A stretch of 64,000 nucleotides of DNA from Candidatus Methanogaster sp. (GCA_003194445.1 PQXF01000008.1:1-64000), one strand, 5' to 3'; positions 18,019-26,501 are shown, counted from the first letter of the stretch. The notes: generated by a model from the sequence alone, not told the origin. Program-made: numbers and translations.

Positions 18019-18681
18019 TCAAACAACGGTTCTGCGGGTCACATACGCGCAAGCAAGATCGTCGGCACCTTCATGCAGACCACGCACCAGGAATTTAAAC
18101 TCCTTTAACCCGAGAAAGCCATAGCCCTGCAGAAGCTCTTCGATGTACCCGCGGCTATGTATGAAGACTGGCACACCCCAATCGCTTATGATCTCAGAAT
18201 AGCCCTGTGGACCCTGATTGGCAACCGCATCTCCCTTTTCCGGGGTTTCTGCTATGATGTTGAAAGCGAAGATTCCTCCTGGTTTGATGACCCGGAAAAC
18301 CTCTTTAAAGATCGGTTCCAGATCGCCAATGAGATGAAAAACGCCGCAGCAGATCACATCGTCGAAGAAGCCATCAGAATATGGAAGCGGCATGTCTCGC
18401 AGATCGAACTCCCTCAAATCCTCTGCAAAATCCTTTGATCTGCAGATCTCAAGCATCTCTGCAGATCCGTCGATTCCGGATACCTCCAGACCCGCTCTGG
18501 CAAATGGCACGGAAGCAAGCCCGGTACCTATTCCGATATCAAGCAAGCGCTCATGGGGGCTTACATACTCAAAGCAGAGCCCGAATAGTACTTCGGGACC
18601 AAACCACCCGGTTTCGCGGGCTTCCTGGTCGTAGTCGGAAGCATGTTCGTCGTGTGCACGAATACCGTCGTTCTTTTCCAT
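18019..18681 (-). CDS. Class I SAM-dependent methyltransferase
   Basis: About 220 residues. Motif I is LLDIGIGTGLASVPFA, motif II SGIDGSAEMLEIC, then CCGVFHLIGD and FKEVFRVIKPGGIFAF. The start at 18681 (MEKNDGIRAHDEHA) is preferred because AAGGTG lies upstream; the frame is open nine more codons. It resembles the methyltransferases annotated broadly as UbiE/COQ5-like. It lies upstream of the other methyltransferase with about 90 bases between, possibly one transcript. Confidence 0.83.
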   Translation of the reverse strand: MEKNDGIRAHDEHASDYDQEARETGWFGPEVLFGLCFEYVSPHERLLDIGIGTGLASVPFARAGLEVSGIDGSAEMLEICRSKDFAEDLREFDLRDMPLPYSDGFFDDVICCGVFHLIGDLEPIFKEVFRVIKPGGIFAFNIIAETPEKGDAVANQGPQGYSEIISDWGVPVFIHSRGYIEELLQGYGFLGLKEFKFLVRGLHEGADDLACAYVTRRTVV

Positions 18682-18830
18682 GGTGATACACCTTTTGGTC
18701 GTTTTCAATTATTCATATTCCCATCCACAAGCAGCCCGCCTGATAGTTCTGTCGTCTCGTTGTAGCGGAGTGGTGGAGATGGTGATGGATCAGTAAGTGT
18801 AACAAAGTCGATATGATAACGTTATAGCAC

Positions 18831-19100
18831 TTACCCCTTCCTGAGCGACTCGATCTCAGCTTCACCGCGTATCCGCAGGAGAAACGTTCCGTAACATGGC
18901 TTGGTATATGGAAAGACCACATCATCGCCGTCAACCCCGATTAATACCGGAGGAACTCCGATCAGATAGACATCAAACATCCTGTAGCCGGGCTTAACCT
19001 GGTAAAATTCCTTAAAATTTTTCTTAACGTATTCCCTACACTCCTTAAATGACGTATTCTTAAGGATCACCTCATATTTCATCTGTTCTATGCATCCCAT
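18831..19100 (-). CDS. DUF1894 methanogen-conserved protein
   Basis: An 89-residue protein with the DUF1894 pattern MGCIEQMKYEVILKNTSF, then CREYVKKNFKEFYQVKPGY and VFPYTKPCYGTFLL. This family is confined almost wholly to methanogens and their relatives, and is commonly next to DUF1890, as here. The start overlaps the DUF1890 stop by 13 bases, so translation is coupled. It is the last gene of the ycaO operon. Function unknown. Confidence 0.85.
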   Translation of the reverse strand: MGCIEQMKYEVILKNTSFKECREYVKKNFKEFYQVKPGYRMFDVYLIGVPPVLIGVDGDDVVFPYTKPCYGTFLLRIRGEAEIESLRKG

Positions 19101-19537
19101 ACCATCACCTGATCTATACGCCTCTTCAGTGGAACCGGGTTGTGACCGGTTTTATAAACAATTTTCTCGCATTCAAAATCGATCATCGACGCAAACGCAT
19201 CCGCATCGCTTCCAAAGACGATCGCAAATAGTTTTGCGTCAGACATGCTGCTTAATGTGAAGAGGTACGATATTCCGGCATCGTTATACACAAATACGAA
19301 GCAGAGATCGAAGTCCAACTTCTTTTCAGCAAGATTTTCTATGCATGAATCCAGATCGACCGTTTCCGAAACGTAATTCCCTTCCGGATCAGAGACCTTC
19401 AGAAGAGCAATAGCAGATCTCGTCCCCGCGACTGTCACGTCGATACTATCTCTCTTGAGTTTGTTTGCAAGATAGAGTGCAATTGCGGTCTGAACCGGAG
19501 ATTCCGGACATCCCAGCAGAAGAAGCGCATTACTCAT
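19088..19537 (-). CDS. DUF1890 methanogen-conserved protein
   Basis: A 149-residue protein beginning MSNALLLLGCPESPVQTAIA, the DUF1890 signature, followed by VDLDSCIENLAEKKLDFDLC and VFVYNDAGISYLFT. The fold looks like a Rossmann-type or glycosyltransferase-B-like small domain with a conserved N-terminal cysteine. The start is one base after the E1-like gene's stop. Its strict co-occurrence with methane metabolism and place in an operon with McrA-modification genes suggest a role in MCR maturation or cofactor supply; this is inference. Confidence 0.85.
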   Translation of the reverse strand: MSNALLLLGCPESPVQTAIALYLANKLKRDSIDVTVAGTRSAIALLKVSDPEGNYVSETVDLDSCIENLAEKKLDFDLCFVFVYNDAGISYLFTLSSMSDAKLFAIVFGSDADAFASMIDFECEKIVYKTGHNPVPLKRRIDQVMVWDA

Positions 19538-19538
19538 A

Positions 19539-20291
19539 TCAATCCACCCCAACGCCTTTACAATCGACACATCCCGGATCCCGCTCGACCGGTATCTCGC
19601 TCATCGTTGTAGCCGCTCCGTCCCAGAAGAGGAGTCTGTTCGCTGCGAGTGTTCCGGTACACGAGATATATTTCAGAACCTCATTCACCTGGATGCTTGC
19701 CACAACGCCGCATGTCGCGCCGATGATCGGAAAAACTCTTTCAGGCGGAGCGTTTGGGAATATGCATCTCAGACATGCCGTCTCTCCCGGGATTATGGTT
19801 GTTACCTGCCCGACAAACCCGTGAACCGCTCCATGAAAGAGCGGGATGTTCCTTACTATCGCCACCTTGTTCAGCAGGTATCTCGCACGAAAGTTGTCCA
19901 TCGCATCAACGATCAGGTCAGAGCCGCCAACGAGTTCGGAGGCATTATCTTCATCGATCTTCTCTGCTATGACCTCTATCTCGACATCAGGATTGATTTT
20001 TACCAGTTTCTCTCTGGCAGAATCGATCTTCATCCGCAAAACGTCGCCATCCCAGTGCAGGATCTGCCGGTTCAGATTGCTCGAATCGACGGTATCAAAG
20101 TCCGCAATTACAATCTTGCCGATGCCTGCTGCTGCAAGATAGATTGCCGAGGGGGAGCCAAGTCCGCCAGCGCCTGCAATAAAGACGTTTGCGTCCCTGA
20201 TCCGCTCCTGCCCGTCATCTCCGAGTAGCGGTATCTGCCTGTTGTATCGCTCTGATCTCTCTGATCCCACCTTTGTCAGCATAGTCCTCAC
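19539..20291 (-). CDS. moeB: E1-like adenylyltransferase (MoeB/ThiF/HesA family)
   Basis: Activates the C-terminal glycine of a ubiquitin-like sulfur carrier. Visible: the start SERYNRQIPLLGDDGQERI, the nucleotide loop VFIAGAGGLGSPSAIYLAAAG, DFDTVDSSNLNRQILH with the Arg finger, and zinc cysteines CLRCIFPN and CVDCKGVGVD at the C-terminus. Length 250 residues. The GTG at 20291 and the ATG at 20282 both have GAGG upstream; either could start. Its likely partner is the MoaD-like protein at 21694-21969 in the same operon. It is immediately followed by DUF1890. Confidence 0.9.
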   Translation of the reverse strand: MRTMLTKVGSERSERYNRQIPLLGDDGQERIRDANVFIAGAGGLGSPSAIYLAAAGIGKIVIADFDTVDSSNLNRQILHWDGDVLRMKIDSAREKLVKINPDVEIEVIAEKIDEDNASELVGGSDLIVDAMDNFRARYLLNKVAIVRNIPLFHGAVHGFVGQVTTIIPGETACLRCIFPNAPPERVFPIIGATCGVVASIQVNEVLKYISCTGTLAANRLLFWDGAATTMSEIPVERDPGCVDCKGVGVD

Positions 20292-20297
20292 AATTCC

Positions 20298-20999
20298 TCA
20301 CAATCCTTGATGCAGTATGATCCGGTCGGGATGGGCATAAACCGTGAACCTGTTCCCCCTTGCAAAGCATATCAGCGTCACTCCTGCCAGATCCGCAGTG
20401 CGAATTCCCTTATCGGTGGCGGCGGATCTCGATATCACGATCGGGATGCCAGCATTGGCGGCTTTCGATACCATCATTGCCGGCTGTCTGCCGCTGCATC
20501 CGAGAATGCACGTGGATAGATCGATATTATTAAGAATGGCATATCCGACAACCTTATCAACCGTATTATGCCTTCCTATGTCCTCGCTCCTTGCAATCAG
20601 TCTTCCGTCAGAGAAGAGAAGAGAACAGTGTGCTCCTCCGGTTATTTCCCAGATTTCAGATACGAGCGAATCCATGACCTCAAAAATATGTTCTTTTTCG
20701 ATTGTAACAGAAGATTCGGAAGATTCGGAAGACTCGGTTGTACACCTCTCTTCCGGCGTCTCTACATGCACGCGTATCTCATCCCCTGATACCTGTACAC
20801 CGGAGACACCGGATGCGAGCCCTTCGCAGATGACATGACCTGCGCCCAGTTCCTCAAGTTGGGACGGACTTGCGACCAACTCACAGATGAACTCGTTATT
20901 CAAGTATACTCGGAAAGATTCCTCGATGCAGACGTCATCGATGGTCTCTGCGACACGATCATCATCCACACGTATTGCAGGTGATTGGCAGATGTTCAT
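20298..20999 (-). CDS. fdhD: FdhD-family sulfur carrier, lacking the usual CxxC
   Basis: FdhD passes sulfur to the molybdenum or tungsten cofactor of formate dehydrogenases. Conserved family parts are present: EELGAGHVICEGLA, ITGGAHCSLLFSDGRL, RSEDIGRHNTVDKVVGYAIL and CSGRQPAMMVSKAANAG. The sulfur-transfer loop, normally SCGxCG in the middle of the protein, is replaced by CTTESSESSESSVTIE, encoded by a 9-base tandem repeat, leaving one cysteine. The start ATG 20999 has GAGGAG upstream and overlaps the cutA stop by four bases. Function may be altered. Confidence 0.85.
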   Translation of the reverse strand: MNICQSPAIRVDDDRVAETIDDVCIEESFRVYLNNEFICELVASPSQLEELGAGHVICEGLASGVSGVQVSGDEIRVHVETPEERCTTESSESSESSVTIEKEHIFEVMDSLVSEIWEITGGAHCSLLFSDGRLIARSEDIGRHNTVDKVVGYAILNNIDLSTCILGCSGRQPAMMVSKAANAGIPIVISRSAATDKGIRTADLAGVTLICFARGNRFTVYAHPDRIILHQGL

Positions 21000-21307
21000 C
21001 TCGTCTCCTCTAAAACCCATTCCAGATACCTGACATATCCTTCGATTATCGGAAGAGCGATGATCTCAGGAACCTCGTAACTGTGCAGTTCGGTTATCCT
21101 CGAAACGATCTCCTTCATCCTCTCTTTTCTCGTTTTGACGATCAACAAATCCTCTTTTTCGGCACACAATTCTCCTTCCCACCTGAAATATGATCTGATC
21201 CCTGTAATGTTCACACATGCTGCAAGCCTCTCTTCGATAAGAGCTTTTGCTATCTCTTCTGATCGGGCGGGCGGGGCTGTGCAGAGGATCGCGACCGATT
21301 CATCCAT
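20996..21307 (-). CDS. cutA: CutA1 divalent-cation tolerance protein
   Basis: Small trimeric ferredoxin-fold protein with the family pattern AILCTAPPARSEEIAKALIE, ERLAACVNITG, YFRWEGELCAEKEDLLIVKT and SYEVPEIIALPI. Linked in other organisms to metal tolerance, although the exact role is unsettled. It starts within the 3' end of moaE and overlaps fdhD, so it is a firm member of the operon. Confidence 0.92.
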   Translation of the reverse strand: MDESVAILCTAPPARSEEIAKALIEERLAACVNITGIRSYFRWEGELCAEKEDLLIVKTRKERMKEIVSRITELHSYEVPEIIALPIIEGYVRYLEWVLEETR

Positions 21308-21692
21308 CAACCCATCTCCCACCGTCCTCTGACAGTTCCTTCTTCCACATCGGCACCCGTTCTTTCAGCTCGTCGATCACATACTCACATGCAGCGAACG
21401 CATCCTTCCGGTGCGGGGCGCCGCATACGATGAGCAAGATGTTATCGCTCACAGCAAGCGATCCTGTTCGGTGGATGACGTCAAGCGAGGTCAGGTCAAA
21501 CTGCTCGAGTGCCTCATCTCGTATCAGCCCGAGTTCGTGTATGGCACGTTCCGTATACGCCTCGATCTCCATGCCAACGATCCCGTCGTCCCGCACGATG
21601 CCAAGGAACGTGACTACCGCACCTGCATCCGGATGCTTCGCATTCCCTATCATCTCATCGATCTTGAAATCTTCTTCTGTAATCTTAATCAT
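21300..21692 (-). CDS. moaE: Molybdopterin synthase large subunit MoaE
   Basis: Catalytic subunit that, with thiocarboxylated MoaD, makes molybdopterin. Visible: GAVVTFLGIVRDDG, EAYTERAIHELGLIRDEAL, IHRTGSLAVSDNILLIV, RKDAFAACEYVIDELKERV and the catalytic-lysine segment PMWKKE. 130 residues, the usual size. It starts one base after the moaD stop. Together with MoaD and the E1-like protein it forms a full sulfur-insertion set. Confidence 0.95.
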   Translation of the reverse strand: MIKITEEDFKIDEMIGNAKHPDAGAVVTFLGIVRDDGIVGMEIEAYTERAIHELGLIRDEALEQFDLTSLDVIHRTGSLAVSDNILLIVCGAPHRKDAFAACEYVIDELKERVPMWKKELSEDGGRWVDG

Positions 21693-21693
21693 C

Positions 21694-21969
21694 CTAACCA
21701 CCTGCCACCGGAGGGAATATCGCAACCTCGTCGCCATCTGCAAGTTCGGTTCGGGTTCCGCTTAAGGACTGGATATGCCTCCCGTTTACCAGTATGTTCA
21801 CATACTTCTTGATCCCGCCGGATTCATCAAATATTATGTCATGCGCGTCGTGTGTTACACACAAGCTGCTGAGCAGATCCATCACGGTTGTTTTCCCGTC
21901 CAGTCCGAGGATGAGCTCCTTTCCGAATACCTCTCTGAATCTTGCGAATGCTTTTACATTGATCATCAT
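21694..21969 (-). CDS. moaD: MoaD-like ubiquitin-fold sulfur carrier
   Basis: A 91-residue beta-grasp protein ending in the diagnostic Gly-Gly (FPPVAGG), which is adenylated and thiocarboxylated by an E1-like enzyme. The core shows INVKAFARFREVFGKE and ILVNGRHIQSLSG. The ATGATG start overlaps the tfuA stop. Besides molybdopterin synthesis it might deliver sulfur for the thioamide made by YcaO-TfuA, encoded immediately upstream; that is an inference from position. Confidence 0.92.
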   Translation of the reverse strand: MMINVKAFARFREVFGKELILGLDGKTTVMDLLSSLCVTHDAHDIIFDESGGIKKYVNILVNGRHIQSLSGTRTELADGDEVAIFPPVAGG

Positions 21970-22637
21970 TCCGTGACCTCGTTTATGTCCCGTACCCTCT
22001 TCAATGCCTCGATCGCATCCTCCATCTTAATATCCCTCTTCTCCGCTTCAATAAAACTCCTTAAACGCTTGAGAGCGTCACCATCTATCACACCTTCCGC
22101 AGCATCGAGTATCCGCTGGTAGGTTCTGTCAGGGAAGTACAGGGATTTTGCGATTCTTAGAACCTTCTCGCAGGCATCTCTGTCGATCACCCCTTCTGCT
22201 TCCGCTATCCGGAGATTGTACCGTATGTTGACCAGCGGCTCAGAGAGGGGCTTGAAATAGACCGGATCAAAGAAGAGAGCAACCTCGTCATCGGATATGA
22301 GTTTTCCACTCTTGTACCACTCATATATCTTCCCAACACCTTCCATCCCGTACAGATCCAGTTCGGATGCCCTGAGTGCACCCATACTCGATGATCCGAT
22401 CACCGTAACCCCCTTCTTCAGAGCATAGAGGATCTCCCGGTGAGCTACCGCAGAATCCTGGAAGAATACGCCGTCTATTAGGCATATAATCCCTGCGCCA
22501 TCGTTAGCTGCTTTTGAAACGTCCCCCCTCTTTGCAGGTGGCATGTACTCTACATCATGTCCTATGTCAAGGATCTCCTTTGCAGCCTCCTTATCTATGC
22601 TTGGCCCTACAAAAACGACGATTTTTCTCCCTTTCAT
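21966..22637 (-). CDS. tfuA: TfuA partner of the McrA-thioglycine YcaO
   Basis: TfuA supplies or positions sulfide so that YcaO converts a glycine of McrA into thioglycine. Family motifs: IVVFVGPSID, MPPAKRGDV, IICLIDGVFFQDSAVAHREI, GSSSMGALRASELDLYGM and EWYKSGKLISDDEVALFF. The ATG at 22637 is preceded by GGTG and lies inside the end of ycaO, a 47-base overlap. In methanogens this pair is a standing companion of the MCR system. Confidence 0.93.
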   Translation of the reverse strand: MKGRKIVVFVGPSIDKEAAKEILDIGHDVEYMPPAKRGDVSKAANDGAGIICLIDGVFFQDSAVAHREILYALKKGVTVIGSSSMGALRASELDLYGMEGVGKIYEWYKSGKLISDDEVALFFDPVYFKPLSEPLVNIRYNLRIAEAEGVIDRDACEKVLRIAKSLYFPDRTYQRILDAAEGVIDGDALKRLRSFIEAEKRDIKMEDAIEALKRVRDINEVTE

Positions 22638-23832
22638 GATTACACCGCGTCCCGCTCCGCTCAGAATCCATCGCATAGACCTCCAGTCCGGGAACGATTA
22701 CCCTGACAACAGGAACATCGATCTCGCTCCTTGTCAGGTCCACAACGATCACGCGATCCATTCCGGCACATTCGAGATTTTTGATCATGTGTCCTATGTC
22801 GTCCAGAAAATCATCGCTCTCAAACGATGTGATACTATCGAAATCTCGATCTACCGTCCCGGTTCCATCGGATACACCAAACCAGTGCTTGTTGATCCTC
22901 TTTGTACGTTCATAGCCGATCTTTGTTCGGAACTCTGCGACCGTGGTGTCCTCCCTTGCACCATGTATCTGGGTCAGTCTACTCTGGGCAACCTCTGTTA
23001 TCGCCCTTAACATCGCAACATACGCATCAGTGTGCGCCCCCATACCGATCGTGAGGAGCGCGGGGTCTTTCAGCAGAGCGTCATCCGAGACTGCAGCAAA
23101 CGTCGGGATGCCGATGTCGCTTGTCATATCCCTGATCTGCACCGAGACTTCCGCATCCGAAAATCTATTCATGAGATCTCCAATCATCCCGTTATCCGGG
23201 CTTGTGATCACAGGGCCGGTATTCCGGGACGTCTCGACAAGCGACCACGCATCCCTCTCGATCACCTCTGAAAGCCCGTGGAATATCGCCTCTTCGATCT
23301 CGTTTCCTGATGCCAGACCGTTTGTGTTCGTCCGGAAGAGTAGAGCGCAATCCCGGAAAAGCGGGAGCGGGTGGAATACGGCACTTGCAGGCACGAGTAT
23401 CTCCTCGTCATTCATCAGATCATATCCCCAGGTCCATTGGATGCTCTGATCGTGGTTTGTTGAGTGCGGCAGGATCAGTTCATCAGGATTAAGAGCGTTT
23501 CGGTCACTGCTCAACTCCGAGAACCGACCCTTCACCAGTTCTCTGTCGTGAACCTCTGCCGAGTAGCGTTCTATACCCTCCATCATCGCCGATGCCATGG
23601 CTTCTTCCGGCGTTGCCCCTTTCCCATTGTAGACCGAGATCGCGCCATCATCCGCGGTCGGTCTGATGCTCGAGAAGACCGGGATGCCGATCCGGTCAAG
23701 GTCTGTTATATCAGCAACCCTTGTTATGCCAGCCGCCGCCATCTTCGACTCGATGCGGGAGAGTGTCTCCTCCGGAGGAACCGCTCTATGCGTGTCTTTT
23801 TTATATTTTTTGATGCATGATTTTAGTCTCAC
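22591..23832 (-). CDS. ycaO: YcaO-domain protein for McrA thioglycine (methanogenesis marker 1)
   Basis: ATP-dependent enzyme that phosphorylates a backbone amide to allow sulfur insertion, here most likely at the McrA active-site glycine. The ATP/Mg-binding glutamates fall in MEGIERYSAE and GLSEVIERDAW; LFRTNTNGLASGN and ITEVAQSRLTQIHGARED are YcaO blocks. The gene starts with GTG and has GAGGTGAT upstream. The product runs about 20 residues beyond the usual ending PGLEVYAMDSER, with a basic tail that overlaps tfuA. First gene of a nine-gene operon. Confidence 0.93.
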   Translation of the reverse strand: MRLKSCIKKYKKDTHRAVPPEETLSRIESKMAAAGITRVADITDLDRIGIPVFSSIRPTADDGAISVYNGKGATPEEAMASAMMEGIERYSAEVHDRELVKGRFSELSSDRNALNPDELILPHSTNHDQSIQWTWGYDLMNDEEILVPASAVFHPLPLFRDCALLFRTNTNGLASGNEIEEAIFHGLSEVIERDAWSLVETSRNTGPVITSPDNGMIGDLMNRFSDAEVSVQIRDMTSDIGIPTFAAVSDDALLKDPALLTIGMGAHTDAYVAMLRAITEVAQSRLTQIHGAREDTTVAEFRTKIGYERTKRINKHWFGVSDGTGTVDRDFDSITSFESDDFLDDIGHMIKNLECAGMDRVIVVDLTRSEIDVPVVRVIVPGLEVYAMDSERSGTRCNHEREKNRRFCRAKHR

Positions 23833-23864
23833 CAGATCACCTCGTTTACTTCGAACGACGCCTA

Positions 23865-23913
23865 CTGTTATATGCGAGTATCGCTAACATAACAATTGTT
23901 AAGCATATAAAGG
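23865..23913. promoter_or_regulatory. Divergent promoters with a 12-base palindrome between ycaO and the HTH gene
   Basis: A minus-strand TATA-like CGCATATAACAG (complement of 23865-23876) faces ycaO and a plus-strand GCATATAAAGG (23903-23913) faces the regulator. Between them TAACAATTGTTA (23890-23901) is a perfect palindrome, placed to control both directions. The regulator at 23928 is the natural candidate to bind it. Confidence 0.5.
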
Positions 23914-23927
23914 TTGCGATCAATAGT

Positions 23928-24239
23928 ATGAAAGTCCCTTGTGAAAATGTGGTATGGTATGTGCTCCCCGCTATCAGATCCGAACTGGCAAAAGAACTCG
24001 CGAAGGTAATATCCCAGAAAGAGATATCGGAAATACTTGGAATCACGCAGGCAGCGGTTTCGCAGTATGTATCCAATAAAAGAGGATCCAGGATCGAACT
24101 ACCAGATGATGCCAGGGTTGCCATAGCTGACCTTGCAGACGATATCGCCAGAGTTGGTACTGGTGATCCGACGCTTGCGATATGTGAGATATGCAAGAAG
24201 ATCAGAGAGGATGAACACTGCGAGATCTGCCCGAAATGA
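23928..24239 (+). CDS. HTH transcriptional regulator with C-terminal cysteine cluster (COG2522-like)
   Basis: 103 residues. A helix-turn-helix is clear in KVISQKEISEILGITQAAVSQYVSNKRG, the XRE/Cro-like arrangement. The C-terminus carries CEICKKIREDEHCEICPK, a CxxC...CxxC pattern that could bind zinc or an iron-sulfur cluster and act as a redox or metal sensor. It is transcribed away from ycaO, with a palindrome in the shared promoter, so it may govern the ycaO-moa operon in response to sulfur, metal or redox state. Start chosen as MKVPCENVVWYVLPAIR, the conserved N-terminus of these proteins. Confidence 0.85.
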   Translation: MKVPCENVVWYVLPAIRSELAKELAKVISQKEISEILGITQAAVSQYVSNKRGSRIELPDDARVAIADLADDIARVGTGDPTLAICEICKKIREDEHCEICPK

Positions 24240-24386
24240 TCCGACCAGGGTAGGAGGTTATTGTTTTTCAGATTTGACCCGGAGTACCGCAACCAAACAA
24301 CCCACTTTTGCGCGGGCGTCGGTCGGTTAACTTTTTGAACGGAAGCACAGAGACCCAAGCATAACGTATCAAGGAGTAAGGAGCAG

Positions 24387-26501
24387 ATGAGAAAAGCACT
24401 ACTGGTTCTCTTGATATTAGCCGCGTTGCTATCATCCGCTTGCATCGACGACGAAAAGTCCAAAAATGGCATAGGCACGCCTGCAACAGGAGAACCGGAC
24501 GAGAAGGTACATCGGGAGAACTGCAGCCAAATCATCCCGCGCGAGGTTCTCTTCGGCAACCCGGACAAGGAATCACCCCTCCTAAGCCCTGATGGGACGC
24601 GGATCAGTTATCTTGCTCCTGTGGGTGGTGTAATGAACATCTGGGTGGGACCTGCTGATAATCCGGGCGCAGCCGAACCGGTCACAGATGATACCGGCCA
24701 CGGCATCAGGTATTACGCATGGGCTTACACAAGCAAGCATATCCTGTATATCCGGGACCGGGCTGGCGATGAGAACTGGCGGGCGTACAGCGTAGACCCC
24801 ATAACACGCGAGACTATTGACTTAACCCCATTTGAGGATATGCAAGCCATCGTTTATGGAATAAGCCCGAAATGCCCGGGTGAGATCGTGGTCGCCATGA
24901 ACGACCGCGATCCAGAACTTCACGACTTCTATCGCGTCAACATCACAACCGGCGAGAGGATTCTTATTCAGGTGAACGAGGGATTCTTGTGCTTTGTCAC
25001 CGATGACGATTACACCGTCCGCTTTGCGGTGCGGGTGACTGCTGACGGCGGGATCGAGCTTCTCAAGCCCTCCGAAACCGGGGGCTGGAAGCTGTTCACC
25101 ACAATACCAATGGCGGATACGTTCACCACGGACTCTCGCGGATTTGACCGGACTGGTGCGATTATGTACCTGATCGACAGCCGTGACCGGGACACTGCCG
25201 CGCTCTTCGCAGTCGACACCGAGAGTGGGGAACGGACCCTGATCGCCACGAACGCACGCACCGATGTCAGCGATGTCATGATCCATCCGACCAAGAAGAA
25301 CGTTCAAGCAGTCGCATTCACCTACGCGCGCAAGAATTGGCAGGTCATCGACAAGTCCATCGTGGACGACTTCGTCTATTTAAGCGTGGTTGCGGACGGC
25401 GATTTCGAGATCGTTAGCCGGACACTCGATGATCGGTACTGGATGGTCGCATACGAGATGGATGATGGTCCTGTGCGGTACTATCGCTACGACCGCACGA
25501 AACGGAACGCCGAGTTCCTGTTCACGAACCGTGCAGCGCTTGAGGATCTGCCACTTTCGAAGATACGCCCGGTCGTCATCAAGTCGCGTGACGGTCTGGA
25601 TCTGGTCAGTTACTACACGCTGCCCGCGGGAAGCGGTAACGGCGGCGACCGCGACGGCCATCCTGATGAGCCGCTGCCGATGGTGCTCCTTGTGCATGAG
25701 GGTCCATGGGCGCGTGACGACTGGGGCTACAGTGCTGAGAGCCAGTGGCTTGCCAACCGTGGCTATGCTGTCCTGAATGTCAACTTCCGCAGCTCCACCG
25801 GTTTTGGCAAGGCGGTTACCAACGCTGGCGATCTGGAGTGGGGTGGTAAGATGCATGATGACCTCATCGATGCGGTAGATTGGGCGGTTCGTGAAGGGGT
25901 CGCGGACCCGGATCGAGTGGCGATCATGGGACGCTGCTACGGCGGATATGCGGCACTCTGGGGCATGACCAGCACACCAGAGACATTTGCCTGCGGCGTA
26001 GACATCTCTGGCCCGTCAAATCTGGTAACGCTCCTCGAGACGGTGCCGCCGTACTGGCAGCCCATGATCGAAGTCCTGACGACGCGCATAGGGGATTATC
26101 GAACAGAAGAGGGTAGAGCGTTTCTTTCGGAGCGATCCCCGCTAACGTATGTGAATCGGATCGAAAATCCGCTCCTGATCGCTCATGGCGCAAATGACCC
26201 CCGCGTCAAACAGGCAGAGTCTGACCAGATCGTCCGCGTGATGCAGGAGCGAAATATCTCTGTGACATACCTGCTCTACCCGGATGAGGGACAGGAGTTC
26301 GCCAGACCTGAGAATGAACTCTCGTTCTATGCCGTAACCGAGGCGTTCCTTGCCGAGCATCTGGGCGGGAGGTATGAGCCGATCGATGATGATTTAGATG
26401 GGTCGAGCATCGCAGTTCCGGTCGGAGCAGAAGAGGTGCCAGGTCTTGCTGAGGCGATGGCTGATCATAACGCTCCGGGTAACAAATCGGGAAGTCATTG
26501 A
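24387..26501 (+). CDS. S9 prolyl-oligopeptidase-like lipoprotein with Ser and His of the triad replaced
   Basis: A 704-residue exported protein: lipobox LLSSAC follows a short hydrophobic signal, then a TolB/WD-like beta-propeller (residues 45-400) and an alpha/beta-hydrolase domain. The fold is intact (VLLVHEGPWARDDWGY, LNVNFRSSTGFGK, LIAHGANDPRVKQAESDQ), but the nucleophile motif GxSYGGY reads GRCYGGY, giving Cys for Ser, and the histidine motif YPDEGHGFARPEN reads YPDEGQEFARPEN, giving Gln for His. Only the Asp is kept. It probably does not act as an ordinary serine peptidase. AAGGAG precedes the ATG. Monocistronic by spacing. Confidence 0.88.
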   Translation: MRKALLVLLILAALLSSACIDDEKSKNGIGTPATGEPDEKVHRENCSQIIPREVLFGNPDKESPLLSPDGTRISYLAPVGGVMNIWVGPADNPGAAEPVTDDTGHGIRYYAWAYTSKHILYIRDRAGDENWRAYSVDPITRETIDLTPFEDMQAIVYGISPKCPGEIVVAMNDRDPELHDFYRVNITTGERILIQVNEGFLCFVTDDDYTVRFAVRVTADGGIELLKPSETGGWKLFTTIPMADTFTTDSRGFDRTGAIMYLIDSRDRDTAALFAVDTESGERTLIATNARTDVSDVMIHPTKKNVQAVAFTYARKNWQVIDKSIVDDFVYLSVVADGDFEIVSRTLDDRYWMVAYEMDDGPVRYYRYDRTKRNAEFLFTNRAALEDLPLSKIRPVVIKSRDGLDLVSYYTLPAGSGNGGDRDGHPDEPLPMVLLVHEGPWARDDWGYSAESQWLANRGYAVLNVNFRSSTGFGKAVTNAGDLEWGGKMHDDLIDAVDWAVREGVADPDRVAIMGRCYGGYAALWGMTSTPETFACGVDISGPSNLVTLLETVPPYWQPMIEVLTTRIGDYRTEEGRAFLSERSPLTYVNRIENPLLIAHGANDPRVKQAESDQIVRVMQERNISVTYLLYPDEGQEFARPENELSFYAVTEAFLAEHLGGRYEPIDDDLDGSSIAVPVGAEEVPGLAEAMADHNAPGNKSGSH

